Assembly (NCBI RefSeq): GCF_022376445.1
Contig: NW_025954963.1
Span: 62,001 to 126,000, forward strand
Direction of reading: 5' to 3'
Source of the DNA: Fomitopsis serialis
Lineage: Eukaryota; Basidiomycota; Agaricomycetes; Polyporales; Fomitopsidaceae
Length of the DNA stretch: 64,000 nt
Position numbers and translations under genes: made by a program. Positions 37,023 to 48,667 of the stretch are shown here, one piece after another; position 1 is the stretch's first letter; each line of letters starts with the position of its first letter. The notes below the pieces were generated by a model, which ran no database searches, was not told where the DNA came from, and saw nothing but the letters and a program-made list of their open reading frames with translations.

Positions 37023-39891
37023 ATGCCAGGCCCGTGCAGGTCTCGTGTACGAAAGGCCCAGGACGAAGCTGCTATCAACAACGCCCTTCGAGAGATTCGC
37101 AGTCAGTCTGGTGATGTTAATGTCAAGGGTATTGCAGCTCGTCATGGCGCACCTTACTACACTCTACTTCGCCGTCTCCAGGGAAAGACGAAGCCTCGGT
37201 CAGCTGCCCATGCAGCTCAGCAACTGCTCAGTCCAGGACAAGAACAGGCCTTCATCGACTGGATCAAGCATCTCAGTGAAATCGGACGACCTCTCAGCAA
37301 ACGCACCATTGCGAAGAAGGTACAACGACTCACCAAACGGCAACAGCGTCCTTCGCGGAAATGGGTCCGTGCATTCCTCAATCGACATCCAGACATACGC
37401 CTCGGGAAGCCATCCGGCCTGGATCCAAAGCGTGCACAGGCCTTCAATGAGGCCACAGTCGAACGCCACTTTGAGCTGCTGCGCAAGCTTCTTGACGAAC
37501 ATGGTATCCCGTGGTCGAACGTCTATAACATGGATGAGAAGGGCGTGCAGCGAGGAGGAGGACGAAAGACTCAGCTTCTCAAATACTTCATTCCGCGCGA
37601 GCGTCGTCCGCAGTACAAGATTCGTAGCCCAAATCTTGAGCTTGTCACGATCATCGAATGCGTGTGTGCGGATGGCGAGAGCCTGCCACCTGGTTTCATA
37701 TTTGCTGGCAAGGAGTTTCATCCAGAATGGTTTGAAGTCGACCCAGAGATCAGGTATGCATGACATCTTCATATATCCGGGAGCCTACAATACTGAGAGT
37801 ATTATCAGTGTCTCGATGTCACCGAATGGGTGGACAGACGACTTCCTGTGCACTGAATGGTTCGAGAAGACCTTCATCCCGCAGGCACAAGCACGAAATG
37901 ACGCAGGCGCACCGATCCTCCTCATCTATGATGGTCACGGATCCCATACAACGAGCCGCATGGTCGAACTCGCCCTCGCAAACAACATCCACCTTTTCTG
38001 TCTACCTCCGCATACGACACATAAGCTACAACCGCTTGATGTCGGTGTCTTTGGCCCTTTGCAGCGCGCCTGGCAGGAGCACTGTGACGATATCCTGGAC
38101 GAGACCGGCGAGGAGATTCGTCGCGAAGATATTGTCAAGGAGTATATGGCCGCTCGGAACAAATCTGTTACCCCTGACCTCGTACGGACGGCGTGGCGCA
38201 GATGCGGTATGGCACCGCTTAACCCGCACATTTTCACGGAGCACGACTTCGCACCGAGCAGGTCATCTTCTACATCGGCACATGCACCAGCGAGTTATCC
38301 GTGTAGCGAACGCGCCACGTCGACTACTACTGGGAGCCCTGTGGCAACCTCTTCTCGCATGACCATAGATGCTGCTGAAACTGGGAACTCACCTCGACCT
38401 CCCGGAGGCGATGTTGGAGACGAGTGGTTTGATGATGACGGCGATGGAGGTGGATCGGATGATGAGGACATCGAGGAGGGGGGACGCGGAGATTGGGGAT
38501 ATGAGACGGATGAAGAGCTGTTGGAGGAGGATCTCGCAACACGCACCGCAGTGGCGCCAACGGTTTCCTTATCGAGCGGCTCATCAGTTGACGATTGCGG
38601 TTTGCGGCTTTTGAACACTGCACCCGGGCCCGCGACCATGCGGCCCTCAGCTGATTCGGTCGCTCCTCTGCCCAGCGATGAGTCGCAACTCCTAGAGCCA
38701 CCGACCAGCAATTCATGGACCTCCGAGTCAGTGGCCTCCACCGTCGTAGTCCCCACAACTCTACGATTCAACAACTCACCAGAGCCCGGACCATCTTCGC
38801 TCTCCGCCTCCGAGTCGCAACAAACACGGGAGACTCGGATGCACACTGCCCCCCCGCCTCGAAGTCCAACGCCGCTGTCGCCCACGATCGCCCAGCGAGA
38901 ACAGCAGACCAACGCCAAGGTAGCACCTCTGCTTGTCAAGGCGTACGACAAACGCCTATCGCAGGAGCGCCGCTTCAAGGCCCTCGAGGCAGTTGTGGGG
39001 ATACTCTCTGAGGAGAACAGCGGGTTGTACAGCGAGCTCGGTGAGACCCGTACCCATTGCGATATGGCTCGGATGGAGTCCGATGACCTACAGAAGAAGC
39101 TCAATGCAAAGACGGCTCGAGCTAGCCAGGGCAAGAAGCGCAATCTAGTCACGGATTCGCGCACGTTCACGTCTGGCGAGGGTCTTGCGGCTTGGCGGGA
39201 GCAGGAGGAGCAGCGCAAAGCGAAAGAACAGGAGAAGACAGCTGCCAAGGCACGGCAGGCTCAGAAACTCGCTGATCGAGAGGTTCAACGCCAACAACGA
39301 GAGCAATCCGGAGTCTTCTCGGGGTCCTTGTCGTCAAAGCTGCGAGACGAACTCCTGGACATCGCCACTGCATTGGACATTCCTGTCGAAGGCAAGAAGA
39401 AGCCCGAGCTGCTGGAATCGATCAGGAATCATTTCACTGCGAATCCGGAGCTGAAAGAGCAACCACGCTTCTGTGGTATTTTCCGAGGGCGGAAACGCAC
39501 AGCCGCAGCAGCAGAGCTTGACGAGCCAGTAGATCAGCCCGCCGCGACACGCCGCCAGGTCGATACAAGTGCTAGTATGTCATCATCTTCGACGCTGTCA
39601 CCTCGTGCCATTACTCCGACGTCCATATCCCCCACACTCCCAAACATCCCTCCGCCTGGCATCGTCTTTCCGCCTCATGCCATGTCGATGCCAAGCATTG
39701 CGCAGCCTAGCGCGCCGTTCTCGGAAAACGGCCCCTGGCAACCTGCTGCAGGTCCAAGCACCCTCAATTTCGCCCAAATGCGCCCTGACTCGGAGCATCT
39801 TGTCGCGTCGCCGACTGGTACGATCAGTGGACATTACCATTATATTCCTCTGTCTTATAATATGTCTGATGTGTTCATGCCTAGAGAATAA
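37023..39891 (+). CDS. Pogo/Tc1-mariner-type DDE transposase with acidic linker and SAP-like tail
   Basis: Exons 37023-37753 and 37809-39891 (intron GTATGC...TATCAG) give 937 residues with no break. The N-terminus has a psq/CENP-B-type helix-turn-helix region (VKGIAARHGAPYYTLLRRL, then LSKRTIAKKVQRL...KWVRAFLNRHPD). The DDE_1 catalytic domain shows Asp 1 in VYNMDEKGVQ, Asp 2 in ILLIYDGHGSHTT and Asp 3 in HKLQPLDVGVFGPLQRAW, a DDD triad as in pogo elements. A long Ser/Thr/Pro and acidic linker follows, then a coiled-coil stretch rich in Arg/Glu/Gln (AAWREQEEQRKAKEQEKTA). The motif KLRDELLDIATALDIPVEGK, continuing to the LLESI helix, resembles a SAP DNA-binding fold. The ATG is chosen because the frame and HTH start there; a longer upstream frame is on the second exon's phase and looks spurious. 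Terminal inverted repeats were not found by eye. Confidence 0.87.
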
Positions 39892-40519
39892 GCTCGTTCT
39901 AATACACCGTCGTACACAGGTGCCCCGTCGTAGCATAGATGATTAATCTTCACTAGTAACATAATTCGTAGAGTACATACTTCATTGTCTATTTGATTAG
40001 AGTACAGCAAACACCTATTACTGGTCCCACGACCTCGATTGCCACCAGAATCGTCTGTTGCCGAGTCGTCGACAACCGCACTCGTCGCTGCTCGCCGGCT
40101 CTCGAGCAGTTGCACTACTGTACCACCGACAGCTTCAGCCACAGCCGGCAGTACTCGGCAGAGCGGATCTTCAACCTCGGCCGCGTCGGCATTGTGACAG
40201 TCACCGTGACCAACCTCGGAGAAGAGTTGCATTACTGTCTCGATCCTCTCTCCCTCTCGGCATCCACCCTCTCCTACTCTATCAGACCTGTAAAATCGTG
40301 GAAGGTGCTTTCAGACCTCAGGATTCCGAAAGTGAAAACTCCGAGAGCTTCCGGTAAGTGGTTCGTCCTGCGGAGAGGAAAAAAAGCGAAAGTTGCACTT
40401 CTGGTACAGTGATAGTACACTACCGCTACAGTTGAGTACACGTTGTGCTCAGATCCCAGGTTACAACGCCTGGTTCGGCCGGCCTGTTGAGAGGGACGGC
40501 ACACCACAGCTGAGAATAA
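39892..40519. other. Intergenic, about 630 bp, 3' of the transposase
   Basis: May include the right end of the transposon. A motif AGTTGCAYTACTGT occurs twice (about 40108 and 40228, 120 bp apart). A minus-strand frame at 39855-40232 has plausible composition but no domain and no start support, so it is not called. Confidence 0.4.
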
Positions 40520-42321
40520 TCAAACCAGATATATCACCCTCTCCAACACGCGGCTCCATTTATCTGCGTCCTTGAAGCCGTCATCCCACTCACCTCGCCA
40601 AGCGACGATGCCATCTGGGCGCACGACGACAGCGCCTCGTTCGCTGACGCCGCACTGACGCGCCCACTCTCCGTCCGCGTCCACCCAGTCTCCGCCCTCT
40701 CCGACGACCTCCACGTGCACCAAGTCGCCCTCCAGCTGCTCCCACCCGACGTCACGCTGTCTCGCCAGCAGCAGCATCTGACGCAGCGGTATGAGGTCGA
40801 ACACTGCGACCCTCCGGCCCTGAGCTACTCCATGATTTTGGAGCCATGCGTGCGGGACGTTGTGCCCGGGGATAGTCGACGGGTAGTAAAACTCCGTCGC
40901 CAACTCCCCGGCCTCGGTGAGCTGTCCATCATGCCTGCTCCTCGCGCCTTCGCCATCGAAGTCCGCGGACGGGTAGAACCAGCCCACCTCTGCGCCAGGC
41001 GCCTTGAACTCTGAGTCGAGCGTCTTCAACGCGCGTTCCACCGCGGCGCGCTTACTTGCGTACCCGGGTGTGTCGGGTCGAAGTAGGGCTTCAGTGCGGC
41101 CCAGTTCTGCTCGGGCGAGTTGTCTGCGCTCATGCCCAGAGCGGCATCCATGACGAGGCTGTGGCTCCGCAGGTTGTACAGGCTGGTACGCCCGACACGC
41201 TCGCCGATGGGCTTGCGCTCGGTGTCGTAGATGTCGAGAAGCGCGTCGTACTTCGCCTCATCCTGCAAAGCGAGGGCGAGCTTCCAGATCAGGTTCGTGA
41301 CGTCCTGCACCCCCGTGTTCATGCCGAGCGCGCCCCATGGCGGGATGCGATGCGCAGCGTCGCCGGCTAAGAAGACACGCTTCGTGGGGCGGTACCGCTC
41401 TGCGTAGATGGCGTTGACGTTCCAGGGGCTGAGGCTGAGCATGTCGATGGGTAAGTCGGGAAGCTGCAGAGTTTCGCGGACTCGGTTCGCCATGGCTTCC
41501 GAGTCGATACGTTCCGGGTTCATAGCACCTGGCATACAGACCAAGACCCACTCCTCCGTCTCCGGCTGGGCGGGCCAAGGGCCGATCTGGTAGAGGAAGC
41601 CCGTCCTCACGCCGCCTCCGAGGTCGGGGCGGGTGAACCAGGTGATGAAATTGCGGGGATCTGGATGATATTTGGAGAGAGGAGAACGGAAGTGGGCGGT
41701 GACCATGTTGTGGATGTCACTCTCCCCGAGCCAGCGCACGCCGAGCTTGTCCGTGAAGCTACGCCCACCATCTGCGCAGATCACGAAGCGTGCACGGACG
41801 TCCTGTTCGGGTTCCTGGCCATTAAAGCGAACTTTCAGGACGGCATAGTCGTCGCCCTCCTGTTCACGGACGTCAGTGACCTCGGCGCGGTACTTCAGAG
41901 CCTCGGAGTTCAGCTCCTGCGCCCTCTGCTTCAAGATCGGCTCGAGCCTGATCTGCGGCAAAGTCGCGTACTTGCTAGGGCTGTGCTTCGAGAACTCCTC
42001 TGCGTAGGGACCCGCACCCCATGCATAGCGCGACGCAATCTCCTTACCCTCGGGGCCCAGACTCGTGTACCAGGCAGTGCGGCTGGTCACTTCGGGCGGC
42101 CCAGCGACGGCGTATACGTCTTCCTCGATGCCTAGTTTGCGGAATATCTCCGTTGTGCGCTGGTTGATACCGCATGCTTTCGGGTGGATGGAGGTGGAGG
42201 GTCGTCGCTCGAAGAGGACGTGCGGGATGCCTCTGAGGGAGAGGAGGATGGAGGAGCAGAGGCCGACAGGCCCGCCACCGATAATAGCAACGGGATAGAT
42301 CTCGTCGGAGGAACCTGGCAT
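40520..42321 (-). CDS. FAD-dependent aromatic monooxygenase (PheA/TfdB family)
   Basis: Flavoprotein hydroxylase of the phenol/pentachlorophenol type. Start at 42321 (MPGSSDEIYPVAIIGGGPVG) puts the GxGxxG FAD motif at residue 14. Next come HPKACGINQRTTEIFRKLGI, the DG motif FVICADGGRSFTDKLG, and the second FAD motif RVFLAGDAAHRIPPWGALGM then NTGVQDVTNLIWKL. The C-terminal thioredoxin-like domain (VGWFYPSADFDGEGA, RPDGIVAW) completes the family layout; about 600 residues. At 41063-41068 one G is missing: as written the first frame ends after PTHPGTQ..., and one added base gives HPG-YASKRAAVERALKTL. An in-frame ATG at 42372 is possible, but good intron ends (GTAAGC at about 42414, TTACAG just before the ATG) suggest a 5' UTR intron. 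Likely role: aromatic catabolism or secondary metabolism; substrate unknown. Confidence 0.88.
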
Positions 42322-42921
42322 GCCGAATCCTGTAATAAAATTCGTACACACTTCAGTCACTGGCACGATCATGGATCACAACGCCTCGGCCAGTGCCTTG
42401 AAAGCAAGCTTACCGTATTGACTCGTGTGGCCTGTTAGCTGTAGGACTGGGGTGCCCTCCCCGCGAGGATGCCTGGTTTAAATCGTCGAGGGTACAGACT
42501 GTCCGAGGGAGTATTGACCGTTCATGGAAACCGCGGCACTGGAAGCGCATCATACGTCTCGCCTACGTCAGCTCTAGAGCCATCGGCATGCCGCTTTTTG
42601 CGAGCTGTATAGAGACCAGGGTAATGTACATGCTGCGATGAAAAGAAGAAGGTTTCTCTCAGGCTGGAATAAGCTGTATTAGGCCCGTATTAGAGCCCAG
42701 CGGCGCAGATCGGCAGTCAATCAAATCGCTCGGCCAATAGCGGCCGCAGCTGACCCTCTCAAGCGCTCGCAATCCCGGTCATGTGCCTCGCGCGACTCAT
42801 CCGGTTCCGCGACGCGTCGAGTCGGGCGACCATCACTTTGCTCGACCTCTGTTCTCCTCTGTTGGATGCCAGCCTCTCAGCTTGCACTCACAACCTACCA
42901 AATAATATAGAGCCAGATATA
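42322..42921. promoter_or_regulatory. Divergent promoter region, monooxygenase / RAD4
   Basis: 600 bp between divergent starts. It includes the proposed 5' UTR intron of the monooxygenase (about 42331-42414). No TATA box is clear. Confidence 0.4.
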
Positions 42922-45900
42922 ATGTCGGGCGCAGAGAACAGCTCGATTGCCGGGGCCGACAGCGATGACGATTTCGACTGGGAAGAGGTCGCCGTGCCGC
43001 AATCAGAACAGCTTCCTGCGGTGTCTCTGGCCGCCGATGATGATGTCCAAGAAGGCCCCTCACGTAAACCACACATTGAGATCACAATAGAAACGGAGAG
43101 GAGAGGCAAGAAAAGAACAAAGTACGTACGTCCACATCACCGGCGGTAGCCTCTAGAGTTCATTGCGCTCGCAGGAAGGACCCTCGAGCGGCAAAGCTGT
43201 ACGTTGAGAGGCTCACCCGCCTGGAATGTCACCAGATACACACGGTCTGCCTACTTGCAAACGCCAGGATACGCAATAAGTGGATCAACGACCCTCTCTT
43301 ACATGTGCGTGCTCTCGCACAGATCACATCCGCGACCTATACTCATGTCAGTCTTTGCTAATCATGCCAACGTATAGGCCCGTCTTCTCTCCATAACTCC
43401 CCTTCACTTACAAAATGCATTCATGACGATTACCAAGCCTCGCATCCCGGACGCCGCAGAGCGTGGACATCGCTTCGAGGCTGCCCTCACGCGTCTAACT
43501 GAGTGGTGGACCGACAACTTCCGCGTCGAGCCCACAGGACATATTCGAAATCGGACTTTCGACGAAGTGCAGAAGATGCTCAACCAGGATCCGAAGGGTA
43601 AAGGCAAGGATCGGGCGGAGGACGTCCTCGACGATGATGAGGGTGAGGTTATTCGGAGCGAGAAGAGCCTCATGAAGCGTGCCCTGTTGATGCGAGGCTC
43701 CCGGGATACCAGCGCGCAGCTCTTCACGGCGCTCTGCAGGGCACTCAGCATACCGGCCCGGCTCATGGTGAGTCTGCAGAGTGTGCCGTGGCAGGCCGGC
43801 GTCGGCAAGCCTAAACCTCCAGCCACGAAAAAGAAGAAAGATAAAGGGAAGGATACGGGTGTAAGCACCGGCGTTGGTAAAGGGAAGGAGAAGGCGGTAC
43901 CGGACAATGAGGATGAAGATGATATGGAAGAAGTTGAGATCCCGGGGACACCGAAAGGAAATGTCGGAGGTGCCTCACCCTTTCCCGGGTCCGGTCAGCG
44001 ACTGGATGGCGGTTCATCTACACCAGTCAGCGGTGACGCTAAAGGCAAGCAGAAAGCACCTCCCGTCATCAAGCTACGGAAAACCAGAGGCCGCAAGTTG
44101 GGATCGGAGCCTGCGCCTAGCCGCCCTCCACGGAGTAGGTTGTGTTCAGTATCATACGTGGTGGTAGTACTGACCGAGATCGTGGCTGACCGTGCACCAG
44201 GGGAACGCACGCCTGACCCGACCACCACGCCGCCAGTGTTTTGGACGGAGGTGTTTTCCCGTGCTGACGCACGTTGGATCCCAGTCGACCCTATCCGGTG
44301 CTTGATAAACAAACGCAAGGTTTTCGACCCAACGCCGAACCCTAATGCTGCGGTGAAGCCAGACCGAACCCGTCCGGTAAGAGTCGAGAACCGAATGGTG
44401 TATGTGGTCGCATTCGAGGAGGACAGTTACGCCAGAGATGTTACTCCGCGATACGCAAGGGAGTACGGCGCAAAGGTCGCCAAGGTTCAGCAGGGCGGGA
44501 GAGGCAGAAAGGAGTGGTGGGAGCGGATCCTGGCGATGGTCAAGCGGCCATATCAGCTAGTAAGGATCCGCGTCATTGTCATGGACTTGTGTCGGGTATT
44601 GACTCGTTTGTCCTGGGCACAGCACAGAGATGACATGGAGGACGAAGAGTTGCAGACAAATCAGCTCACGGAAGGAATGCCTACCTCGATGGCCGGTTTC
44701 AAAGACCATCCATTGTGTGTGCCTTCCTGTAGTGCATGAATGGGAACAGCTGAGCTCATGCTGATTTACGCAGGTATGTTCTGGGGCGACATCTCAAGAG
44801 AGACGAGATCGTTCATCCTCTGGTGGAATTGGGGAAGTTTCGCGGAGAGCCCGTATACTCGCGCTCGTCTGTGCTACAGCTCAAAGCCGCCGAGAACTGG
44901 ATGCGACAAGGCCGCAGGGTCAAGGAAGGTGCTCAGCCAATGAAATGGGTAAAGCAGCGTGCGATGACTGTCAACAAGCAACGTGCCATTGAACTGGCAC
45001 TGTCGGAGAAGAGAGACCGGTCCCTCCAGGACCCAGAGGCGAATGCAGAAGGCTTCGCTACAGAAGATAGCGCGATGCAGGGCCTCTACGCAGAACGCCA
45101 GACGGAATTGTACAGGCCCGATCCTGTCATTGATGTGAGTGTACCAGTCATCGCGCCGCATCCTAACTGAAGATTGCCTGGTGATATAGGGCCGAGTGCC
45201 AAAGAATGACTTTGGGAATATTGATTTGTATGTTCCGACCATGCTGCCCGCTGGCGCGGTGCATATACCTTGTGAGTGCCATTGATCACTAATCGTGTAG
45301 CGTGATCTCATGGTGAATTTAGTCAAGGGTACAGCTAAAATCGCACGCCAACTGGGGTTTGATTACGCGGAAGCAGTGGTGGGTAGCACAATCTCTGTCA
45401 ACTGTCCGTCGGCCAACCACGCGTGCTTCAGACTGGCTTCGAATTCAAGAAGCGAAGGGCATTCCCCGTTATCACCGGAATTGTCGTCGCTGCAGAGAAC
45501 GAGGAAACCATGCTGGAGGTACGGCATATCCATGAGCCTGTGAAGCAGGACCTTGCGTTGCTCACGTCGATACCCGTCACCGTTCAGGCATACTGGGAAG
45601 CAGAGCATGATGCCGAAGAGAAACGACGTGCTAAGAGGGAAGACCAAGCCATCAAGAGGTGGAAAAGGCTCATTCACGGCCTCCGTATACGGCAGCGTCT
45701 GCAGGAACAGTACGCGGACGCGGAGCAGCGGGGGAGCTCACCGGTCGGTGCCGCAGATGAGGTTGGTTCCAAGGTGTCAATGGAGTCCGCCGTCGTTCTG
45801 ATTGCACACGTGCAGGAGGTCCAGCAAGAGGGGGGTTTCCTGACGGGCGCGGATGACGTTGTACAGCCGTATACTCTGCCGCGCAATTTCCACGAGCTGC

Positions 45901-46535
45901 TTCCTGCATCCACTGCTCTTTCGCTGGAACCTTCAGCTCGAGAGTCGAGCGCAGATCCCGCCAAGGATAGCCAAGCCAGCAGGAGAGACACACTGCCTGC
46001 CGCTCTCGACGACGTGATGAGCGAGGACGGCGACGATCGCATGGAAGAAATCACGACCCCTGCTCAACAGATGGGAGGAGCAGAAGCGCAACAGCAGCTG
46101 AAGCCCAAAACGATGCTAGAGCTCGCGGAGGCAGCCGCAGAGAAGCAGGATCTCAGCGGGGGTCAGCTTCCCGCATCGTCTTCGCTGTCATCGGATCGGA
46201 CAATAGGTCAAACTAACGGGACTGGCGCCCGTGTGCCGCCCACTAATATTGGGGAGGACACGGTGCGGCGAGCCAGCAGCACTCGGACGTCTCGAAAGGC
46301 CGATGCATCTCGGAGTAGGAAGCGTAGGAAAGCACCCGCTGACAGCTCTGAACCGGAGGTGGAAGGAGAGAACGGGCCATCCACGCAGGCGTCTCCGGCG
46401 AAACGCGCCAGAAAGGCCGCCCCGCCATTACCTGCCCCGACGAGAGTCCTGCGCACGCGGACGGCGAAGAGTACGGCGAAGATCCAGGAAGAGAGGGAGA
46501 TGGAGGAAGCCTATAGAAAGGCCGTTACGGAGTAG
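42922..46535 (+). CDS. RAD4: DNA damage recognition protein Rad4/XPC
   Basis: Lesion sensor of global-genome nucleotide-excision repair, working with Rad23 in the nucleus. Start MSGAENSSIAGADSDDDFDW; an in-frame ATG 141 bp upstream is less likely. After an acidic leader, the transglutaminase-homology domain spans LMKRALLMRGSRDTSAQLF, LCRALSIPARLM and VFWTEVFSRADARWIPVDPI. The three beta-hairpin domains follow: BHD1 (PTSMAGFKDHPLYVLGRHLK), BHD2 (ELGKFRGEPVYSRSSVLQLK) and BHD3 (GRVPKNDFGNIDLYVPTMLP, GTAKIARQLGFDYAEAVTGF). A long Ser/Glu/Lys-rich tail ends AYRKAVTE. The segment 44135-44200 reads through in frame but has intron ends and is best removed. All exons join without frame correction. 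Its stop is 92 bp from the convergent stop of TRM61, so the 3' UTRs probably overlap. Confidence 0.94.
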
Positions 46536-46627
46536 TAGTGTGCGTATCATCAACGTATCATTATACATATCTCTCTGACGTAGGCACAAGACGATACCTT
46601 ATTCGCCACCTAATGTACCGTTACTAT

Positions 46628-48667
46628 TTATATGTCCCTGGCCGGCTTGTTAGTGCATATTTCGTGATTGAACTGCAGATAGTTTACCTCGACCGGCGTG
46701 CCGGAAGCACTGACAATTTCCTGGGCTGCAGAATCTGCTTCGACGCTTGGGTCCGCTGGTAGGAGGCAGGCGAATGTGAGGTAAGAGGTGTGCCCCCGAA
46801 CTTCAGGAAATGTTTTGGACAGGGTCGTCTTTGTCGAGGTCAAGGACTCGGCGGCATCTTGAGGTAATGCTGCTTCCTCGAGTTTGACGGCGCTTGTGGC
46901 TGGGCGTCCCGACGGCTGGTTCCCTGCTTCAGGCAAATGCTCGTCCTCATGCTGCATGGCGTCGTCCTCGTCGTCTGTCTTGGGCCTCTTCCCTGTGCTT
47001 CCCCCCGCTCTGTCGCCGTCGCCATCGTCCACATCGCCGGAACGCTTGCGCTTGCCGGCGCGCGAGTGGGCGATCTGTCGCAGGCGTTTCTCTTCCCGCC
47101 TCTGCTCAGCCTTCTTCAACTTCACGCTGACCTCGCAGACGGTTGGGAGTACAGGCGCGGAGTCGACTTGATGGGGGCGCAGGAGGGTTTCGTACATGGT
47201 GATGTCTGGCAGACGTCAAGTGAGCTAAGCTATCGCTTCCGCCGGGCCTTCGCTGAATGACGGAGGACAAGGGTGACCATACCTGTGAAGCCAGCATCGT
47301 TCAGTGCGGTCACGGTCCGTAGCACCTGTTCCATGCAGGGGCTGAAGCAGCAGATCCGTGTTATTCGGTCGCTCTATCAAACGCAATCAGTATTGTGAAT
47401 GCATGGTAAAGCCTAACCAGCTGTAAAGGGGGGTGACAGAATGGAGATGCTTTACCCTCAATGCTTTTTTGGCATGCTCAACTGCCTCCCAAGGCATCGG
47501 CAGGTCGAGGAACACTGCCCGGAAGCGGTCATTCAGTGCCTACGAAGCCCTATCAATGCCTGAGCGAATGTACAGGCACGTACCGGCATCGACAGTATCA
47601 GCTACGGTGAACCCGTCCTTGCACACATTTCTGTGGGTGAGAGTAACGATGTCGTCCATGCCATGGCGGCTGAATTCTTCTCTGGAACGACTAGGTCAGT
47701 CTGACATCATCCAACCGACGCCTGGCAGAACGTGGGATGCTCTTGAACATCAGAAAATGGTACGGAAATGTTGTAAATGACAAGGTGGCGTTTGGAAGCA
47801 CTATTGAAAGGAGGAGATGGTGTGGCTTCCGCTACCATGTGGATGCGCCAAAGGAAATGCACCTACCTGGCCTTGCTGGCACGCGCCTCGTGGAACTCAT
47901 ATGACCATAGGTGCCCAGTGGACCCTATCGTACGTGCAACGGAATGGGTGAATGACCCGGATCCTGTGCCTGTGTTCGACACAACAGGGAAGGGTGCGCT
48001 GCTCAGCGTTGGGCAGACCACGGCTTTTGCGGGAACATACCTGTAGAGCCCTGATGTTAGTATTTGGAGGCACACATCCGCAGCCAGCTATCTCTGTGCG
48101 AGTGTTGAAAGCTTCCGGCTAGTGACTTATCCGTACTAGCATAGCCTTCGGGAAGGCTGTGCCAGAACGGATGAGTCCAACTTCTCAAATTTTGTGTCTC
48201 AGAATTGAGATCCGCTCTCGTGAGGGCATCAAGTCAATCTTGACACTGCCGTGCTCCCGTCCCGGATGACATAATGGACGACGAACATACCAGCTTCGAT
48301 AACACGGCTTCCAGGCTTGATGTTGAGCCATGAGCAGACGAAGGCGATGTCTGCGAGGTATAGAATTTGCGTACGATGCGGCAAGGCCAACGTCCAGAGT
48401 TCTGGAGTGGGCCTCAACACATGGATGAAGCCCTTGCCATTGCGAGAGCCGATCTTCGAGCCGTAGGGCACGCCGATGAGATCTGCATGGCGATATACAC
48501 CGTACTTGCTATTGAGCTCTCTTCCGGGGGTGATCACCAGGGGCTGGACTAAATCCCTGGTCTGACCGCAGTCAGCCCGGCCGAAGATGCGATGAGAGAG
48601 AGAAGAGAATCACCAGCCACACGATGATCAAGTCGCCCGCTGCGATCTCTCTGGCCGTAGACCACAT
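46628..48667 (-). CDS. TRM61: tRNA (adenine-58-N1) methyltransferase catalytic subunit
   Basis: With partner Trm6 it makes m1A58 in the T-loop of tRNAs, using S-adenosylmethionine. The start at 48667 gives MWSTAREIAAGDLIIVWL, joined to TRDLVQPLVITPGRELNSKY, GVYRHADLIGVPYGSKIGS and LWTLALPHRTQILYLADIAF. The AdoMet motif I is SRVIEAGTGSGSFTHSVAR, followed by GHLWSYEFHEARA, EEFSRHGMDDIVTLTHRNVC, VFLDLPMPWEAVEHAKKAL, RICCFSPCMEQVLRTVTALN and MYETLLRPHQV. The C-terminus adds a basic/acidic nuclear-type stretch (AGKRKRSGDV, GKRPKTDDEDD) and ends NKPARDI. All joins keep frame. Introns are short except one of 321 bp (47970-48290) within motif I, after VIEAG. Confidence 0.94.
48124..48177. repeat. Long hairpin in a TRM61 intron
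   Basis: Arms 48124-48149 and 48152-48177 are complementary at 22 of 26 positions around a 2-nt loop; further G-U pairs are possible in RNA. The central CATAGCCTTC/GAAGGCTGTG block is nearly perfect. It could be a small MITE remnant or an intronic structured RNA; I have no evidence of expression. Confidence 0.8.

Noticed and set aside
39855..40232. Minus-strand coding fragment with AEVEDPLCRVLPAVAEAV
   Set aside because: Plausible composition but no start, domain or splice partner; overlaps the transposase 3' end.
36200..40450. Terminal inverted repeats for the transposase
   Set aside because: TACAG-type candidates on both sides did not match each other beyond a few bases.
44135..44200. Extra 22 residues in RAD4 (hydrophobic VVVV stretch)
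   Set aside because: It has GTAGGT...CACCAG ends and is absent from the family pattern; treated as an intron.
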